64,000 nucleotides of DNA, taken from contig JAWQFJ010001160.1 in assembly GCA_034096865.1 (NCBI GenBank), positions 1 to 64,000 on the forward strand, given 5' to 3'. The notes beneath the pieces are model-generated. The model saw only the letters and a program-made list of their open reading frames with translations. It did no database searches and was not told where the DNA came from. Source of the stretch: Theodoxus fluviatilis (taxonomy: Eukaryota; Mollusca; Gastropoda; Cycloneritida; Neritidae). This document shows, one piece after another, positions 31,790-42,392 of this stretch. The translations under genes and the position numbers were made by a program. Each line of letters begins with the position of its first letter. Position 1 is the stretch's first letter.

Positions 31790-32165
31790 GGTGTGAAGGG
31801 GATGTGGGTGGGGTGAAGTGGAGGGAAGGTAGGTGGGAGGATGGTTGGGATGGATGGATGGATGAATGGAGTTTAGGGCCTATCAGCCTTGTCGGCTATA
31901 TAAGGCCACAACGTTATGGATGGTTGGGTGTATATAGTGATGAGAGTGGGGGTGGGGTTGTGGGTGTGGGTGGAGTGAAGTGGAGGGTAGGTGGGTAGGG
32001 GCATGGGTAGGGTGAAGTGATGTGGAGGGTAGATGGATGGGAATGTGGGTGCAAGTGGTGCAAGTGGTGGTGTGGGTATAGGTGTGGGTGGGTTGGAGGG
32101 TGTGGGTGTGGATGCAGGTGTGGGTGTGGGTGGGGTGAAGTGGAGGGCAGGTGGGTGGGGGAGGT
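31790..32165. repeat. GT-rich minisatellite beside exon 32172
   Basis: Imperfect units of GGGTGGGGTGAAGTGGAGGG with GTAGGTGGG recur about four times, and a fragment of R1 (GGCCTATCAGCCTTGTCGGC) is embedded at 31880-31912. The array reaches to within ten bases of the CCDC47 donor at 32171. Confidence 0.8.
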
Positions 32166-32171
32166 ACTCAC

Positions 32172-32230
32172 TGTTGAAGCAGAAGACCAGGGCAGGTTTA
32201 GTCTGGAGCATCTTGGAAGTCTGGCTCTCA
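32172..32230 (-). CDS. CCDC47: CCDC47 exon
   Basis: 59 bases encoding ESQTSKMLQTKPALVFCFN with split codons at both ends (Asp at the start). Acceptor TGTTGCAG, donor GTGAGTACC. It corresponds to the KLPDTKRTLLFTFN segment of the vertebrate protein. Confidence 0.92.
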
Positions 32231-32324
32231 CTGCAACACAAGACAGCATCCACTACAAAAATCTACACCACTCTTTCCCTCTGTCTTCTGCAGTGTGTCA
32301 GTATAGGCTTTGCATTTGGAAAAA

Positions 32325-32500
32325 ATAGTTGTAGTTACCATAGCCAAACCAACCTCTTTTCTTTCTCCTGATTGTGTAATAAAAAGAATCAAAGGTAAAT
32401 AAACTTCATGCTGTCCCACCTTCCCTATGAGAACTATTTATATAAAAGAGCATTTTCAGTGATAGATAAATTTAAATTTATTTTGAGATGAATCTATGTA
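32325..32500 (-). repeat. Interspersed repeat R2, reverse copy
   Basis: Blocks TAGTTACCATAGCCAAACCA, GGTAAATAAACTTCATGCTG and CCCACCTTCCCTATGA mirror the R2 3' half. Confidence 0.6.
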
Positions 32501-32514
32501 TGACATTTCTTAAA

Positions 32515-32675
32515 ATGCACACACACACACATGCACGCACACACACACACACACACATACACACAAAATCTGGCCCCCCCCAAAAAAAAAGTCAGATCTA
32601 CCTATTACCCCCACTTTTTTTACCCCCCATGGTACTATAACTACAACTATATTTGGGGGGGGGGGGGGGGGCTTA
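32515..32675. repeat. (CA)n, poly-A and poly-G simple repeats
   Basis: (CA)n at 32517-32566 and a run of 17 G near 32655, with an R2-like reverse piece between them. Confidence 0.85.
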
Positions 32676-33104
32676 GAAACTTCCTTGTATGCTTCTCCGG
32701 ACAGTGACTGCTGGAAGAGACTACAGCAGATACTCTTTGACATTTTGTGTCCAGGAATGTTAGGTAGTAATGTGTTTTGGCTCAGACTTTCTGACAGTCC
32801 TAGTTGGGGTGGAGGGCGGAGAGACAAACCCATACTTGGTCATAACTCCTGGAGGATATTTAGAGAAGGCTATGTGTATACTTGCAATATCTGATAGTGA
32901 AACACTATGCTAGCGGGGGGGGGTTGTGTGTGTGTGTTTGTGTGCAGCATGTGTGTGTGAGTGAGCATCTGTGTATGTTGGTCATTCACTACAAGAGGGT
33001 TTTGAATCAGTGCATCTCCCTTTCATATCAGCCAGGCAGACAAGTCACTGCCAGTGGGAAAAGACGGAGAAGACAGCCACAGCAGCAGACTGCCTGCAAC
33101 TCAC

Positions 33105-33187
33105 TCCTGGGGCTTGACGCCGGCGTACTGGTCCGAAATGTGGATGTAGTCCACCAGTCCCTCGTACTTGGACAGCACCTGGCACAT
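33105..33187 (-). CDS. CCDC47: CCDC47 exon
   Basis: 83 bases: MCQVLSKYEGLVDYIHISDQ, YAGVKPQ plus two bases. Acceptor TTGTTGACAG, donor GTGAGT. It matches [20 protein letters not shown] of the vertebrate protein. The intron just upstream repeats the acceptor motif. Confidence 0.93.
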
Positions 33188-33385
33188 CTGTCAACAACAA
33201 CAGCGTGTGACTCATCTGTCAACAACAATAACTACCACAATGGCAATAATGGCAACATCTGTGATCAACAGTAACAACAATAACTTGCACTTCTGTAAAC
33301 AACAACACTACCGACTGCATATGGCTCCGGTGTCTCTCATGTCTCTCATCCAACAACAATTGCTTCATCTGTCAACAACAGCAAC
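33188..33385. repeat. CAA-rich repeat carrying decoy acceptors
   Basis: CATCTGTCAACAACAA-type units at 33188, 33216, about 33293 (CTGTAAAC) and 33369. On the minus strand each reads TTGTTGACAG followed by ATG-like sequence, the same as the real acceptor of the exon at 33105-33187. Confidence 0.75.
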
Positions 33386-33464
33386 ATCACAACTGACAAC
33401 TGTCAAGAATGCACTCAAAATTTCTTGAAAGCAAATGTAACATACAGCCAGAGCCGCACGATGC

Positions 33465-33745
33465 CCACTCATCTGCTGGAGCCCCTGGCTGCTGGGCTTT
33501 TAGGGCCTGCTCCTGTAGCTCAGCCAGGGGCGGCCCCAAGCAGCCTAAGGGGTGATCCAGACAGGGACAAATTATTAACCCTCGGGTTCCCAGTTTGAAA
33601 ATTCGTCTAGGCAGCAGATGGGCACCTGGAGCTATGACCAGGTGTGGCCCTCTCTCTGAAAGTGTCGTGTAAAGGGCCATAATGCTTGTTGACAGGGGCT
33701 CTGCCTCCTTCTGTTGGGAGTTTCTTGCCACTTCTAATTTTGTTG
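33465..33745 (-). repeat. Family P element with internal deletion
   Basis: Minus strand runs from HLVIAPGAHLLPRRIFKLG to HPLGCLGPPLAELQEQALKA, so the upstream block (GTGGCCCTCTCTCTGAAAGT; TTGGGAGTTTCTTGCCACTT) is joined to the 3' tail. The nuclease-like part present at 48845-49660 is missing. Confidence 0.65.
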
Positions 33746-33814
33746 GAGTGTTCCTCAGACCTGGGTACCCCAAAATTTGCCTCTGCGTACTTACTGGTTC
33801 AGATGTGTATTTTT

Positions 33815-34420
33815 TTAAACTGTGCGTATTTTTTGCGCGGACCGACAATTAAAAAATGCAGCCTTTGGTTTGCACACATGATACTCCGCAGTCAGCAAGA
33901 CAAAAAAAATTTGGTCATTCGATTCATCAGTTGCCACACTGAAAGGCCCACTACTCATTTTGTCTTTCAAGTTGGATTTAGTGTCCTTTGATATTTCCCT
34001 CACTAAGTCTGTTGCCTTGTTTCTGCAACATTTGCAGTCAGCAGCGATTTTGCTGCCTGAGAAAGCACTTTTCACTGTGGTAGAAATGATGTCAGACGTT
34101 GACAAGGGCAGGTTTGTTTTGACAATCAGTTCGGTCATCATCACTTCAGCACGGATTACTTTCTCCTCTCCCGATGTTACGGACTTTGAAACAAGAAAAT
34201 TGTCCAGCTTCGGAATGCCTGCTTTTTCCTTTTCTGCCTTGACTCGTTGTTTGTGATCTTTCCCAGAACAGTGACGGGCAATGTCGAAGTATCCAGAATG
34301 GGAAATACTGAAGTCACAGTCGCAATAAATGCATCTCGCATGGTGCACATCTTTCGCCGATTCGAGGATATCTGATATCTGCCAATACTTCGGCAGAAAA
34401 ACCTGATGGGAAGGATGAAG
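33815..34420 (-). pseudogene. hAT-type zinc finger transposase fragment
   Basis: Minus-strand frame encodes CIYCDCDFSISHSGYFDIAR and HCSGKDHKQRVKAEKEKAG, a C-x2-C..H..H finger of BED/TTF type. KVIRAEVMMTELIVKTNLP and SSGPFSVATDESNDQIFFVL follow, the first Asp-bearing segment of hAT-like transposases of the ZBED5/SCAND3 type. The frame then leaves family similarity and ends at 33815, so the RNase H-like core is cut short. It sits between two CCDC47 exons. Confidence 0.78.
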
Positions 34421-34520
34421 AGAAGGTGCTCATCTATGGTACTCTGCATCAAGTTTGGTATATCATGGTTTGACAAAAAACCTTGCAGTCTCCTGGACCG
34501 CCAAGGGAGGTGATGCTCAC

Positions 34521-34625
34521 CTTCTTGTCCAGCATGGTCTGGGTGGCCTCCCCTATTTCACTCAGGATGGTGTAGGAGGCAGGCAGTTCATACTTGTCTA
34601 CCGTCTTCTTCTCTGTGAACTGGCT
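34521..34625 (-). CDS. CCDC47: CCDC47 exon
   Basis: 35 residues in phase 0 at both ends: SQFTEKKTVDKYELPASYTI and LSEIGEATQTMLDKK. Acceptor TGTGTTTCAG, donor GTGAGC. It matches the KYGLPDSLAILSEMGEVTD region of the family. Confidence 0.95.
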
Positions 34626-34694
34626 CTGAAACACACACAAGGCAAAGATGCCAGCTTTCATACAGCCACTTCTCACCAAGGCTATATAAAAAAA

Positions 34695-34850
34695 AAGGTT
34701 GGTTATGGGAACATGCACTTTAAAAAAAGTGTGGTTATGGGAACATGCACTTAAAAAAAAGGTTGGTTATGGGAACATGCACTTAAAAATAAGTGTGGTT
34801 ATGGGAACATGCACTAAAAAAAAAGTTTGGTTATGGGAACATGGGGAAAA
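34695..34850. repeat. Tandem repeat, five units of about 31 bp
   Basis: GGTTATGGGAACATGCACTT plus a run of A and GT(T/G)T, five times. It is probably an expanded 5' piece of an R2 element (34890-35115), which follows directly. Confidence 0.9.
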
Positions 34851-34889
34851 AATTGGGTCGGTAGGTTGGCTTGACATTTTTTCTTATTC

Positions 34890-35115
34890 TTTTTTTATAT
34901 AGAAGAGGCCAGACTGAACATGTAATAGTTTCTCTTTCACAATAAAAAAAAACTTTAATAGTGGATTCCCTGAGTGCCTGTAGGGGAGAAGATGAGAAAG
35001 CACACAATTCAATGATTACAGTTGGGTTCTTTTTTCTTTGCATAGAATTAAAAAAAGTTTAGGTCAGAGTTTACAAAGGGGGTCGGTTGTGTTACTATAA
35101 CCACAATTACTTTTT
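34890..35115 (+). repeat. Interspersed repeat R2
   Basis: AGAGGCCAGACTGAACAT, AATAGTGGATTCCCTGAG and GGTCGGTTGTGTTACTATAA in the R2 order. Confidence 0.75.
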
Positions 35116-35139
35116 TTTTGGGGGGGGTCTAATATAGAG

Positions 35140-35480
35140 CTCCGTGGCTGAGTGGTTAGTGCTTGACCTGCAGTCACTTGCAGCTGGTGGGTGTAGTGTT
35201 CAAAGTAGCTTAGATCCTGGAGTTGTGTCCTTGAGCAAAGCGTTTTATTCACATTGCTTCCCCACACACAGGAGTAACATGGGAACCTGTGAGGGCTGAG
35301 ATGGAAAGCTGTGAAAGCTGACTTTGGTGCATTCATCTGCAGCCTGGTTGCATGCTCCTCAGGGAGGAGTTTAGATGGTGTTGGAGTGATGAAGAGAATA
35401 GCCCCATGAAAAGAGGGCAAAGTGTGCAGTTTCAAGCACCCACTGACGGGTGGAAAGTCGCAATACAAAGCATCTTTACA
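35140..35480 (+). repeat. tRNA-derived SINE
   Basis: Head GTGGCTGAGTGGTTAGTGCT is a good tRNA-Leu/Ser-like A box with a weaker B box 40 bases on. The tail GGTGGAAAGTCGCAATACAA resembles the 3' end common to many animal SINEs. About 340 bp. Confidence 0.75.
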
Positions 35481-35589
35481 ATTCATTCATTACCTGGTCA
35501 CTGAAATACTCACATCATGATTTCAACACCCATCTCAACTCCCTCAAAAGCATGCAGCCAGACTGCTAAAGAACATACCATACCAATGC

Positions 35590-35770
35590 TGACTTTCACA
35601 ACTTTCCCACTCAGTCCTAGGGGGGCAATAAGCAGGTGGGTTTGGAGTGGAGCACCTCACTCAAGGACAAGAGCCTGGGACCTGCACAGCTTCAAATGCC
35701 ACACACTCTAGCTGCCAATGACTGCAGAGGAAGCACACTTACTACTTGGCCACAGTAGCCACAGACATAC
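35590..35770 (-). repeat. tRNA-derived SINE
   Basis: Minus strand begins TGTGGCCAAGTAGTAAGTGT and continues with GGCATTTGAAGCTGTGCAGG and CTTGTCCTTGAGTGAGGTGC. The same family as 12230-12385. Confidence 0.7.
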
Positions 35771-35828
35771 ACTCACCGTCATGCCTGGGGGGAAAAAAGA
35801 GATTGAGATTCGGCATTAGTCTGTGAGA

Positions 35829-35830
<2 letters not shown>

Positions 35831-35898
<68 letters not shown>

Positions 35899-35996
35899 GT
35901 GTATAAGTGAGTGAGTGAGTGAGTGAGTGAGTGAGTGAGTGTGAGTGAGTGAGTGAGTGAGTGTGTGAGTGAGTGTGTGAGCGAGTCAGTGAGCAA
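35831..35996. repeat. (GA)n followed by (GTGA)n
   Basis: About 65 bases of GA, then about 100 bases of GTGA units. Confidence 0.95.
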
Positions 35997-35999
35997 GGG

Positions 36000-36815
36000 A
36001 GGGTTTCAAGGGAGGCAACTCTGCAGACCTTATGGTAGAGATCAACTCCCAAACAGGGGCTGTAGCACTGGTCATGAAAATCACAGTCAACAGCAGCAAG
36101 TTTTCCAAGAGCATCCCCTCTCCCATGCTGCCCTGCCCTGCAGTATGTGCTACATCTCTCTATGCCCGCGTGGCCTTCAAGTGTGCTAACAAATGTGTCT
36201 TCATGAACAAAACCAATGATTGCAATGTACCTTATTATTCGATATATTAATTCAAGCGTTCATATCTTTGTGTACATAACTTTTATTTTACCACAACCAA
36301 GGATTGATCTGTTTAAACATAGTCTGTCTTACTCAGGGGCTGCTATGTGGAGCACACTACCTACTGTTAAAAATGTTTAATATTTGCAGAATTTTCAAAT
36401 GAAACTATACAACTGTCTTGTACAATGATCCTATGCAATTTCTCATCTTATTCTAAATCCACTTTGTGATTATTTTTTATGTGGTATTTTGTTACCATTA
36501 GTTCACTGAGACTAATGCTACTGTGTTAATTTTGGGTGGGGGGGAGGGTAGAGTGGGTGGGTGGGATTTGCTTTCTTGCTTGCCTGTTTTGACAAGGGCT
36601 GAATGTAAGGCAGGAAGCCAGGCCTAATTCATGAATTTCCCTTGACAAGTAAAGTTCAATCAAGTAATCCATCAAGTGTGTGTTTCAAGATTGGGCTAAA
36701 GAGCCATACACGAGGGGGGAAAAAAGTTGTGCATACGGTAACAAGGTAAAAAACAAAGGGTTGGTAGATAAGCCTGACTTTTTGTGCGAGTGGGTGTTAT
36801 TTTAATAATCATTAG
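36000..36815. other. Intron, no gene recognised
   Basis: No domain or repeat family recognised apart from short G-rich runs near 36536. Confidence 0.4.
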
Positions 36816-36819
36816 TATT

Positions 36820-37095
36820 TTTAGAGGAGGCCAGATTGAGGCTGCACACATTTATATGTGTTTCAAGAAATGTCACATACACAGTCAATTCATCAGGACA
36901 TAAATTAAAATTTCTCTTTCACCAACTTTTTAACTTTATTAAATAGTCCTGACAGGGAGGAAGGGACAGCATGCAATGTTTTGTTTACAGTCCATTACTT
37001 TCTTCTTTCTTGATTCTTAAACAATCGGAAAAAGATTTTAGGGTGGGCAGGAAAAAATAGGTCTGGTCTGGTTAACATGACCGCAATTAGGGAGC
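36820..37095 (+). repeat. Interspersed repeat R2, longest copy
   Basis: AGAGGAGGCCAGATTGAGG, then AATAGTCCTGACAGGGAGG, GGGACAGCATGCAATGTTTT, GGTGGGCAGGAAAAAATAGG and GGTTAACATGACCGCAATTA. Confidence 0.75.
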
Positions 37096-37144
37096 ACTCC
37101 AAGAGCACAAATCTCCAAGGAAGCCATGATATCTTTTCCATGGC

Positions 37145-37535
37145 CAGTACACGTATAATTCAGGCAGCATGTTATGCCAGCCAGGCCTGACCCTATCAGG
37201 TTTACTTCATTTTAGAGCCTACTAGCAGCCTCTGAGTGTGAAACGCATACGCCAGCATTATAAATACTTTGACATCATTATCGTCATTATGCACGATAAA
37301 ACATCTCTTTATGGTTCCAATTCCAAAACTAGATAACAGAAAACCTCCAAAATTTTACAGATTGTTCCTTGGGTGAAAACCTGACCTTGCACAACATTTC
37401 ACAGATTGTTCCTTGGGTGAAAACCTGACCTTGCACAACATTTTATCAGAATCTGTTTTGAACTTTTTCTAATTATTTTGCCAAATAACGAACTAGCAAA
37501 CAAATCGAGGGAAAAACATAACTACCTTGGCAGAG
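37145..37535 (+). repeat. Interspersed repeat R3, with local duplication
   Basis: Matches 62750-63075: CCAGCCAGGCCTGACC, CAGCCTCTGAGTGTGAAACG, TTGTTCCTTGGGTGAAAACC, GGAAAAACATAACTACCTTG and GCAGAGG. A 39-bp piece (ATTGTTCCTTGGGTGAAAAC..) is duplicated in tandem at about 37363-37440. A 31-bp G-rich piece is duplicated at 37535-37597. Confidence 0.75.
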
Positions 37536-37669
37536 GTAACTATTTGAGAGGGGGGAGGGGCCCCAATCTTTGAGAGGGGGGAGGGGCCCCAATCTTACTG
37601 CTGGAGAGTGTACAAAGACTTCCTTCATCAGTCCTGATGATGACTCATTGCATGAGTGGCCAAACTCAC

Positions 37670-37771
37670 CAGGTCAACCATGTCTCGATGGATCTTGGCG
37701 GCAGTCTTCTTGAGGGCGACGGCAAAGACAAACTTGTCCATGATGTTCTTGTCCAGATCCACAGTGATGAT
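37670..37771 (-). CDS. CCDC47: CCDC47 exon
   Basis: 34 residues in phase 0 at both ends: IITVDLDKNIMDKFVFAVAL and KKTAAKIHRDMVDL. Acceptor CCTTACAG, donor GTGAGT. It matches QIKVTMNDEDMDTYVFAV of the vertebrate protein. Confidence 0.94.
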
Positions 37772-38600
37772 CTGTAAGGCAACACAACTTTCATCAACTC
37801 ACTCAGCTTTCCGCTGCTTGTGCTCTGTCTTCATTTTGAAAGGAAAATTATTCAATTCAATTTTTACAAACGTGTTTTTCAACAAAGCATTGATCCATTG
37901 AAAGATGGGAAAAACCTGTATCATGGTCTTGTTTTTGCACACAGCACAATTATTTCTACACTCCAACCATAGGCACACATTTACCAAAAGACTAATTTAT
38001 TATTCATTTTCATATTTAAGAACAACATACAGCCAGAGCTACTTGATTTTTTTCATCACATTTATGAAACTATTCTACAAATAATTGTGCACACTGAATA
38101 TAATAGACTAGTCATTTTTTTGTGGTCTCTGTCTGTCTGTCTCTCTCTGTGTAAACATACAGTTTTGTGATACTAATATCCAGATTTCACACTACATTAT
38201 TTACTTTATTATCATCTCATGTATTCAGACAGTAAAAAAAATCCTGGCTTTCATATCATATCTCCAGTCACTTCTTCATCATATCAGTGTAATTTTTTTT
38301 CAAACTGTTTTTCCTGTATTGCTGAAAATTATGATGTTGAAAATTTCTGACTTATGTAAATTGGTAATGCAGACAGTGCTGTGACCATGCATGAAAAGCA
38401 AGGCAAAATTCCACTAAACAGATTTTGAGCAAACGCCAAGAACAGTCATCAGTGCCCTATGTTGCACAATTGCTTTCCTGAACGTTACTGGAAAAAACTG
38501 AAGATTTCCTCAATAATGGCCTTTTTTCTGGAATGTGCATGAATGAACAAATAATGCTGTGGTCGAAATATCTCATGTTGTCAATTTTCTGACTTTGTCA
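37772..38600. other. Intron, no gene recognised
   Basis: AT-rich sequence without recognisable repeats or coding regions. Confidence 0.4.
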
Positions 38601-38602
38601 AG

Positions 38603-38690
38603 GATCCCACTAGCTCAGTGGTTAGAGTACTTGGACAGTCACTGGGAGATGGCAGGTTCAGTCCCCACCAAAGGTCTGAATCTTTTCTGT
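38603..38690 (+). repeat. tRNA-derived SINE head
   Basis: A box ACTAGCTCAGTGGTTAGAGT and B box GCAGGTTCAGTCCCC at tRNA-like spacing. The acceptor stem does not pair, so it is not a tRNA gene. Confidence 0.7.
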
Positions 38691-38839
38691 CTGTCCTGAG
38701 CAGGGTGTTCAGCTCTGTGTTAGCAACTTACTCGTCAGTTCTTCATGTCACACTCATTTTTCAACTTCTCCTCATACATTCATCTTGTCCACAAGGGCAC
38801 AAATGCTTCTGCCTAGTTCACAAGCCTTGTGCTTTGAAG

Positions 38840-41330
38840 CAGAAAAAGCGACAAGCTGAGCGACAGTGGCTGCTTTCTGGTTTGACTGTTCACAAAGAAA
38901 GTTTTTGTTCTTTCAAGCACAAGATCAGTTGTCTAGTCGATACGGCTAAGACAGTGTACTTAAATGCAAAAATATGTGCTTCTACCACTTGCGATCAATT
39001 ATTTTCCATCACGAACAGGCTCATGAACAAGACCCGTTGTACTACTCTCCCTTCTTCACCAATGCCGTTTCCTCAGATGTTTTGAGACTTTTTTGTGTCC
39101 AAGTTGTCCGATATTTGAAGCAACGTTGATATGTCTGCTGATGCAGGTGCGCCTGTTAGTGATGACCCAGTATCCTTCAGGGGTACTCCCCTCCTTCAGT
39201 TCAGCCCGGTTGAGGCAAGTGCTATCCTCAAGACCATTCGCAGAATGAACCCTACCTCCTGTGACCTTGACCCTGTTCCCACACCCCTCTTAGTAGAGTG
39301 AATTGCATGATCCTACCTGTCCTGACACAAATGATCAATGATTGCTTCCGGACTGGCACCTTCCCTAGTGTTTTCAAGCAGGCTATAGTTAAGCCACTCT
39401 TGAACAAGAAGGGCAAAGCCCATACGACTCACATGCTTGACCTTGACCTTTACATGACCTTGACCTTCAGGTGACCTTCAAGGTCAAACAACTAAACCTA
39501 CCAATGACATCATACACTAAGAAATGCTTTACACATTTTTCCTACCAAAAATACACGTGACCTTGACCCAAGGTCAAGGTCATCCAAGGTCATGCAACAC
39601 AAAGCTGTTAATTCAAGACATAGGAAGCACAATGGTGCTTATTGGCACTTTCTACCATGAGATATGGTCACTTTTAGTGGTTCACTACCCCATTTTGGTC
39701 ACATTTCATAAGGGTCAAAGTGACCTTGACCTTGATGATATGTGACCAAATGTGTCTCATGATGAAAGTATAACATGTGCCCCACATAATTATTAAGTTT
39801 GAAACAGTTATCTTCCATAGTTCAGGGTCAGGGTCACTTCAAAATATGTATACAATCCAACTTTGAAGAGCTCCTGTGACCTTGACCTTGAAGCAAGGTC
39901 AACCAAACTGGTATCAAAAGATAGGGCTTACTTTGCCCTATATACCATTTATAGGTCAGGTATCCAATCTCAAAAACTTTAGAGAAAATTGAGAAAATGT
40001 GAAAAATGACTGTTTTTTAGACAACATTTATGGCCCCTGCGACCTTGACCTTGAAGCAAGGACAAGTCACTATGTATGTTTTTTGAGGCCTTGTCATCAT
40101 ACACCATCATGCCACATTTGGTATTGATAGACTTAATAGTCTCCGAGAAAAATCCAATGTTAAAGTTTTCGGACGCCCGGACGCCCGGACGGACGAAAAG
40201 GGTGAGTACATAGACTCACTTTTGCTTCGCATGTGAGTCAAAAAGCAGGACCTGGATCCAAACAAACTTAGTAATTATAGCTCAGTCTTCAATCTTTCTA
40301 TTCTGTCAAAATTGTTAGAGAAGTTAGCTTTGCAGCAGCTGCTGGAGCACGTGTCCCAGTATGACTTTTTGGCCCATTTTCAATCCGCGTACCGTGCTCA
40401 TCATTCCACCGAAACAGCTCTGCTCCGTATACTAAACGATCTTCTCGTTGCTTCTGATAATTCCAAAGTTTCTCTTCTTACTCTGTTGGACTTGAGTGCC
40501 ATGCTCGACACAATAGACCATGGAATTCTTCTCACCCGTCTTAGAAACGTTTTTGTCATTGGAAACTTAGCACTCTCCTTCCTGCATTCATATCTCTCAG
40601 AACGTAGACAGACTGTTTCGATCTCGGATTTTGCTTCTGATCCTACACCTCCCAAGTACGGAGTCCCTCAGGGCTCTGTTCTGGGTCCTCTGCTGTTTCT
40701 ACTGTACACCCAACCACTCTCCAATGTAATTGACAGTCATTCAGTCTCTCAGTGAATTTGCTGATGATACCCAGCTCTACAACTCCTTCCATTCCAGTCA
40801 AATCCACTCTCTTCTTTCTACCAGCGAACACTGTATCTCTGACGTGAAACGGTGGATGATCAACAAGCTCCAACTTAATGACTCAAAAACTGAAGCACTC
40901 ATGGTGGGCGGCGGAGGCAAATCGGATCAGGACCTCAAACTAACCATTGGTCACAGTGACATCGTCTTCTTTCAGTCTGTTAGAAATGCAGGCGTCATGT
41001 TTGACGATGATCTGTCAATGAGATCTCATGTCAACAAAGTCTGTCAGTTAGCATATGACGAGCTAAGGAAAATTATCATTATCTTTCTCAGCAGGCCACC
41101 AAAACGCTCATCACATCACTTGTCCTGTCTCGTCTCGACTATGGAAACTCTCTTCTCGCAGGCATCCCTGACACTCTGCTTAACAAACTCCAGAAAGTTC
41201 AGAATTGTGCTGCTAGGCTAGTTTTTTGATGTCCCAAGCATACCCATGTCTCATCATTCCTACATACACTTCACTGGCTCCCCATCTCTCAGAGGATAAT
41301 ATACGCATTAAGTTATGTTTAAAACAGTTT
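38840..41330 (+). pseudogene. CR1/L2-like LINE, split by an 840-bp insertion
   Basis: Upstream part (about 38840-39402): KKRQAERQWLLSGLTVHKES, then SAILKTIRRMNPTSCDLDPV, ending in the PLL of the thumb motif. After the insertion, 40241-40755 continues with FNLSILSKLLEKL, FQSAYRAHHSTETALLRILN, LDLSAMLDTIDHG and YGVPQGSVLGPLLFLLY. 40745-41221 then has FADDTQLYNSFHSSQ and SDVKRWMINKLQLNDSKTEA in another frame. Frameshifts lie near 39300, 40750 and 41090. The endonuclease part was not identified. The insertion falls inside one codon run, and removing it leaves the frame continuous, so it is clearly younger than the LINE. Confidence 0.85.
39403..40240. mobile_element. ERRE-rich element (family Z), copy A
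   Basis: Starts AACAAGAAGGGCAAAGCCC and ends GCTTCGCATGTGAGTCAA. An 11-bp inverted pair (GACTCACATGC / GCATGTGAGTC) lies near both ends, and a hairpin (GACTCAC..GTGAGTC) closes the 3' end. It holds many TGACCTTGA / TCAAGGTCA sites. It is inserted into the LINE at 38840-41330, which fixes its borders to within the AA dinucleotide. Non-coding. Confidence 0.9.
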
Positions 41331-42388
41331 TGACTAGACTACCCCGGTTGTTTCTGAGTGTGGACGGAGAATTCAGAATTTTACCGATGGCCATCTGTAC
41401 TGATGTTTAAAACTGCGCGACATCGGAGCGAAGTCCCATGCAAAGCTCGGAAAACTATTTCTCTCTTTAATTTGATAGTGTTGATATATTAAAGAGATAC
41501 AAATTGCAATGACAGTTCATATATTGCTGATCAGGTGTTAGTAAGCAATGTTGAATCGTCTCCAGTGAGCGAGTTCGGAGTGACCTAGTTTGTTCGGCCC
41601 GACTACGCGCGCTGTAGGCTACGGCCGGCAATGAGCTAATGCTGTATGCGGCAAAATGCCTAGTTTTGCCCGCTCAGCAGTGTGAGCAATCATTAGGCAG
41701 AACTGTATAGTGAAACATTTAAAATATGTAAATACTTCAGATTTAACACATTTTATTATTGGACAAGAGGTTTCCATGTTCGTATTTTATGTATTTGAAC
41801 GTCACGTGCAGAAAGTGCAATGTCAAGGACAACTGATGCCATCAGTTTATGACTAACGGTAAGCTTTGTAAACATGGGCAGATCATGCCCTGCTATTGAA
41901 TATAAATGAGTGTTTTTTAAGTTGTTGAAGTTTGAAAAAGAAGGTGAAAGCACTGATGTTTTACTTAATTAATGACATTAATGTACTTGGGTAACTTCTA
42001 ATCTGTATTATTTTCCTCTCTGCATTGCATAGGTCACAGCAATTTCCTCAATCTTTGATTCATGATCATGGTAATGGAAATTTTAAAAATGATCAGTCGG
42101 TGATTATCTGCACCACCAGACATGCAGAGGGCATGTGTGTGTCACTGTGTACACATGTGATATTTCAAAGCCCTGTATAACTTGAAGTTAAGAATCACCC
42201 ATTCTAATAGCATTAAACTAAGGCATTTATAGAAAGATTGTGCAAAGAACTAATTGTCTTTTTTTATGTATGGAGCAACTGTATCATATGAGCCATTTAC
42301 TTGCCAGTTATGAAGATGCTGACTTGATTTGCCTCGCTTTCATGATAAGAAATTCCTTAACTAAAGTATTCTTGTGTGTAATTTAATA
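41331..42388. other. Intron, no gene recognised
   Basis: No coding exon or repeat family recognised. Confidence 0.4.
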
Positions 42389-42392
42389 TTAA

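Noticed and set aside
31052..31998. Repeat protein with LPLPGTATHTPRHC units
   Set aside because: Plus-strand shadow of the tandem splice-site array; the genuine coding strand is minus.
39403..40240. Helitron for family Z
   Set aside because: A 3' hairpin exists, but there is no TC start, no CTRR end and the target is AA, not AT.
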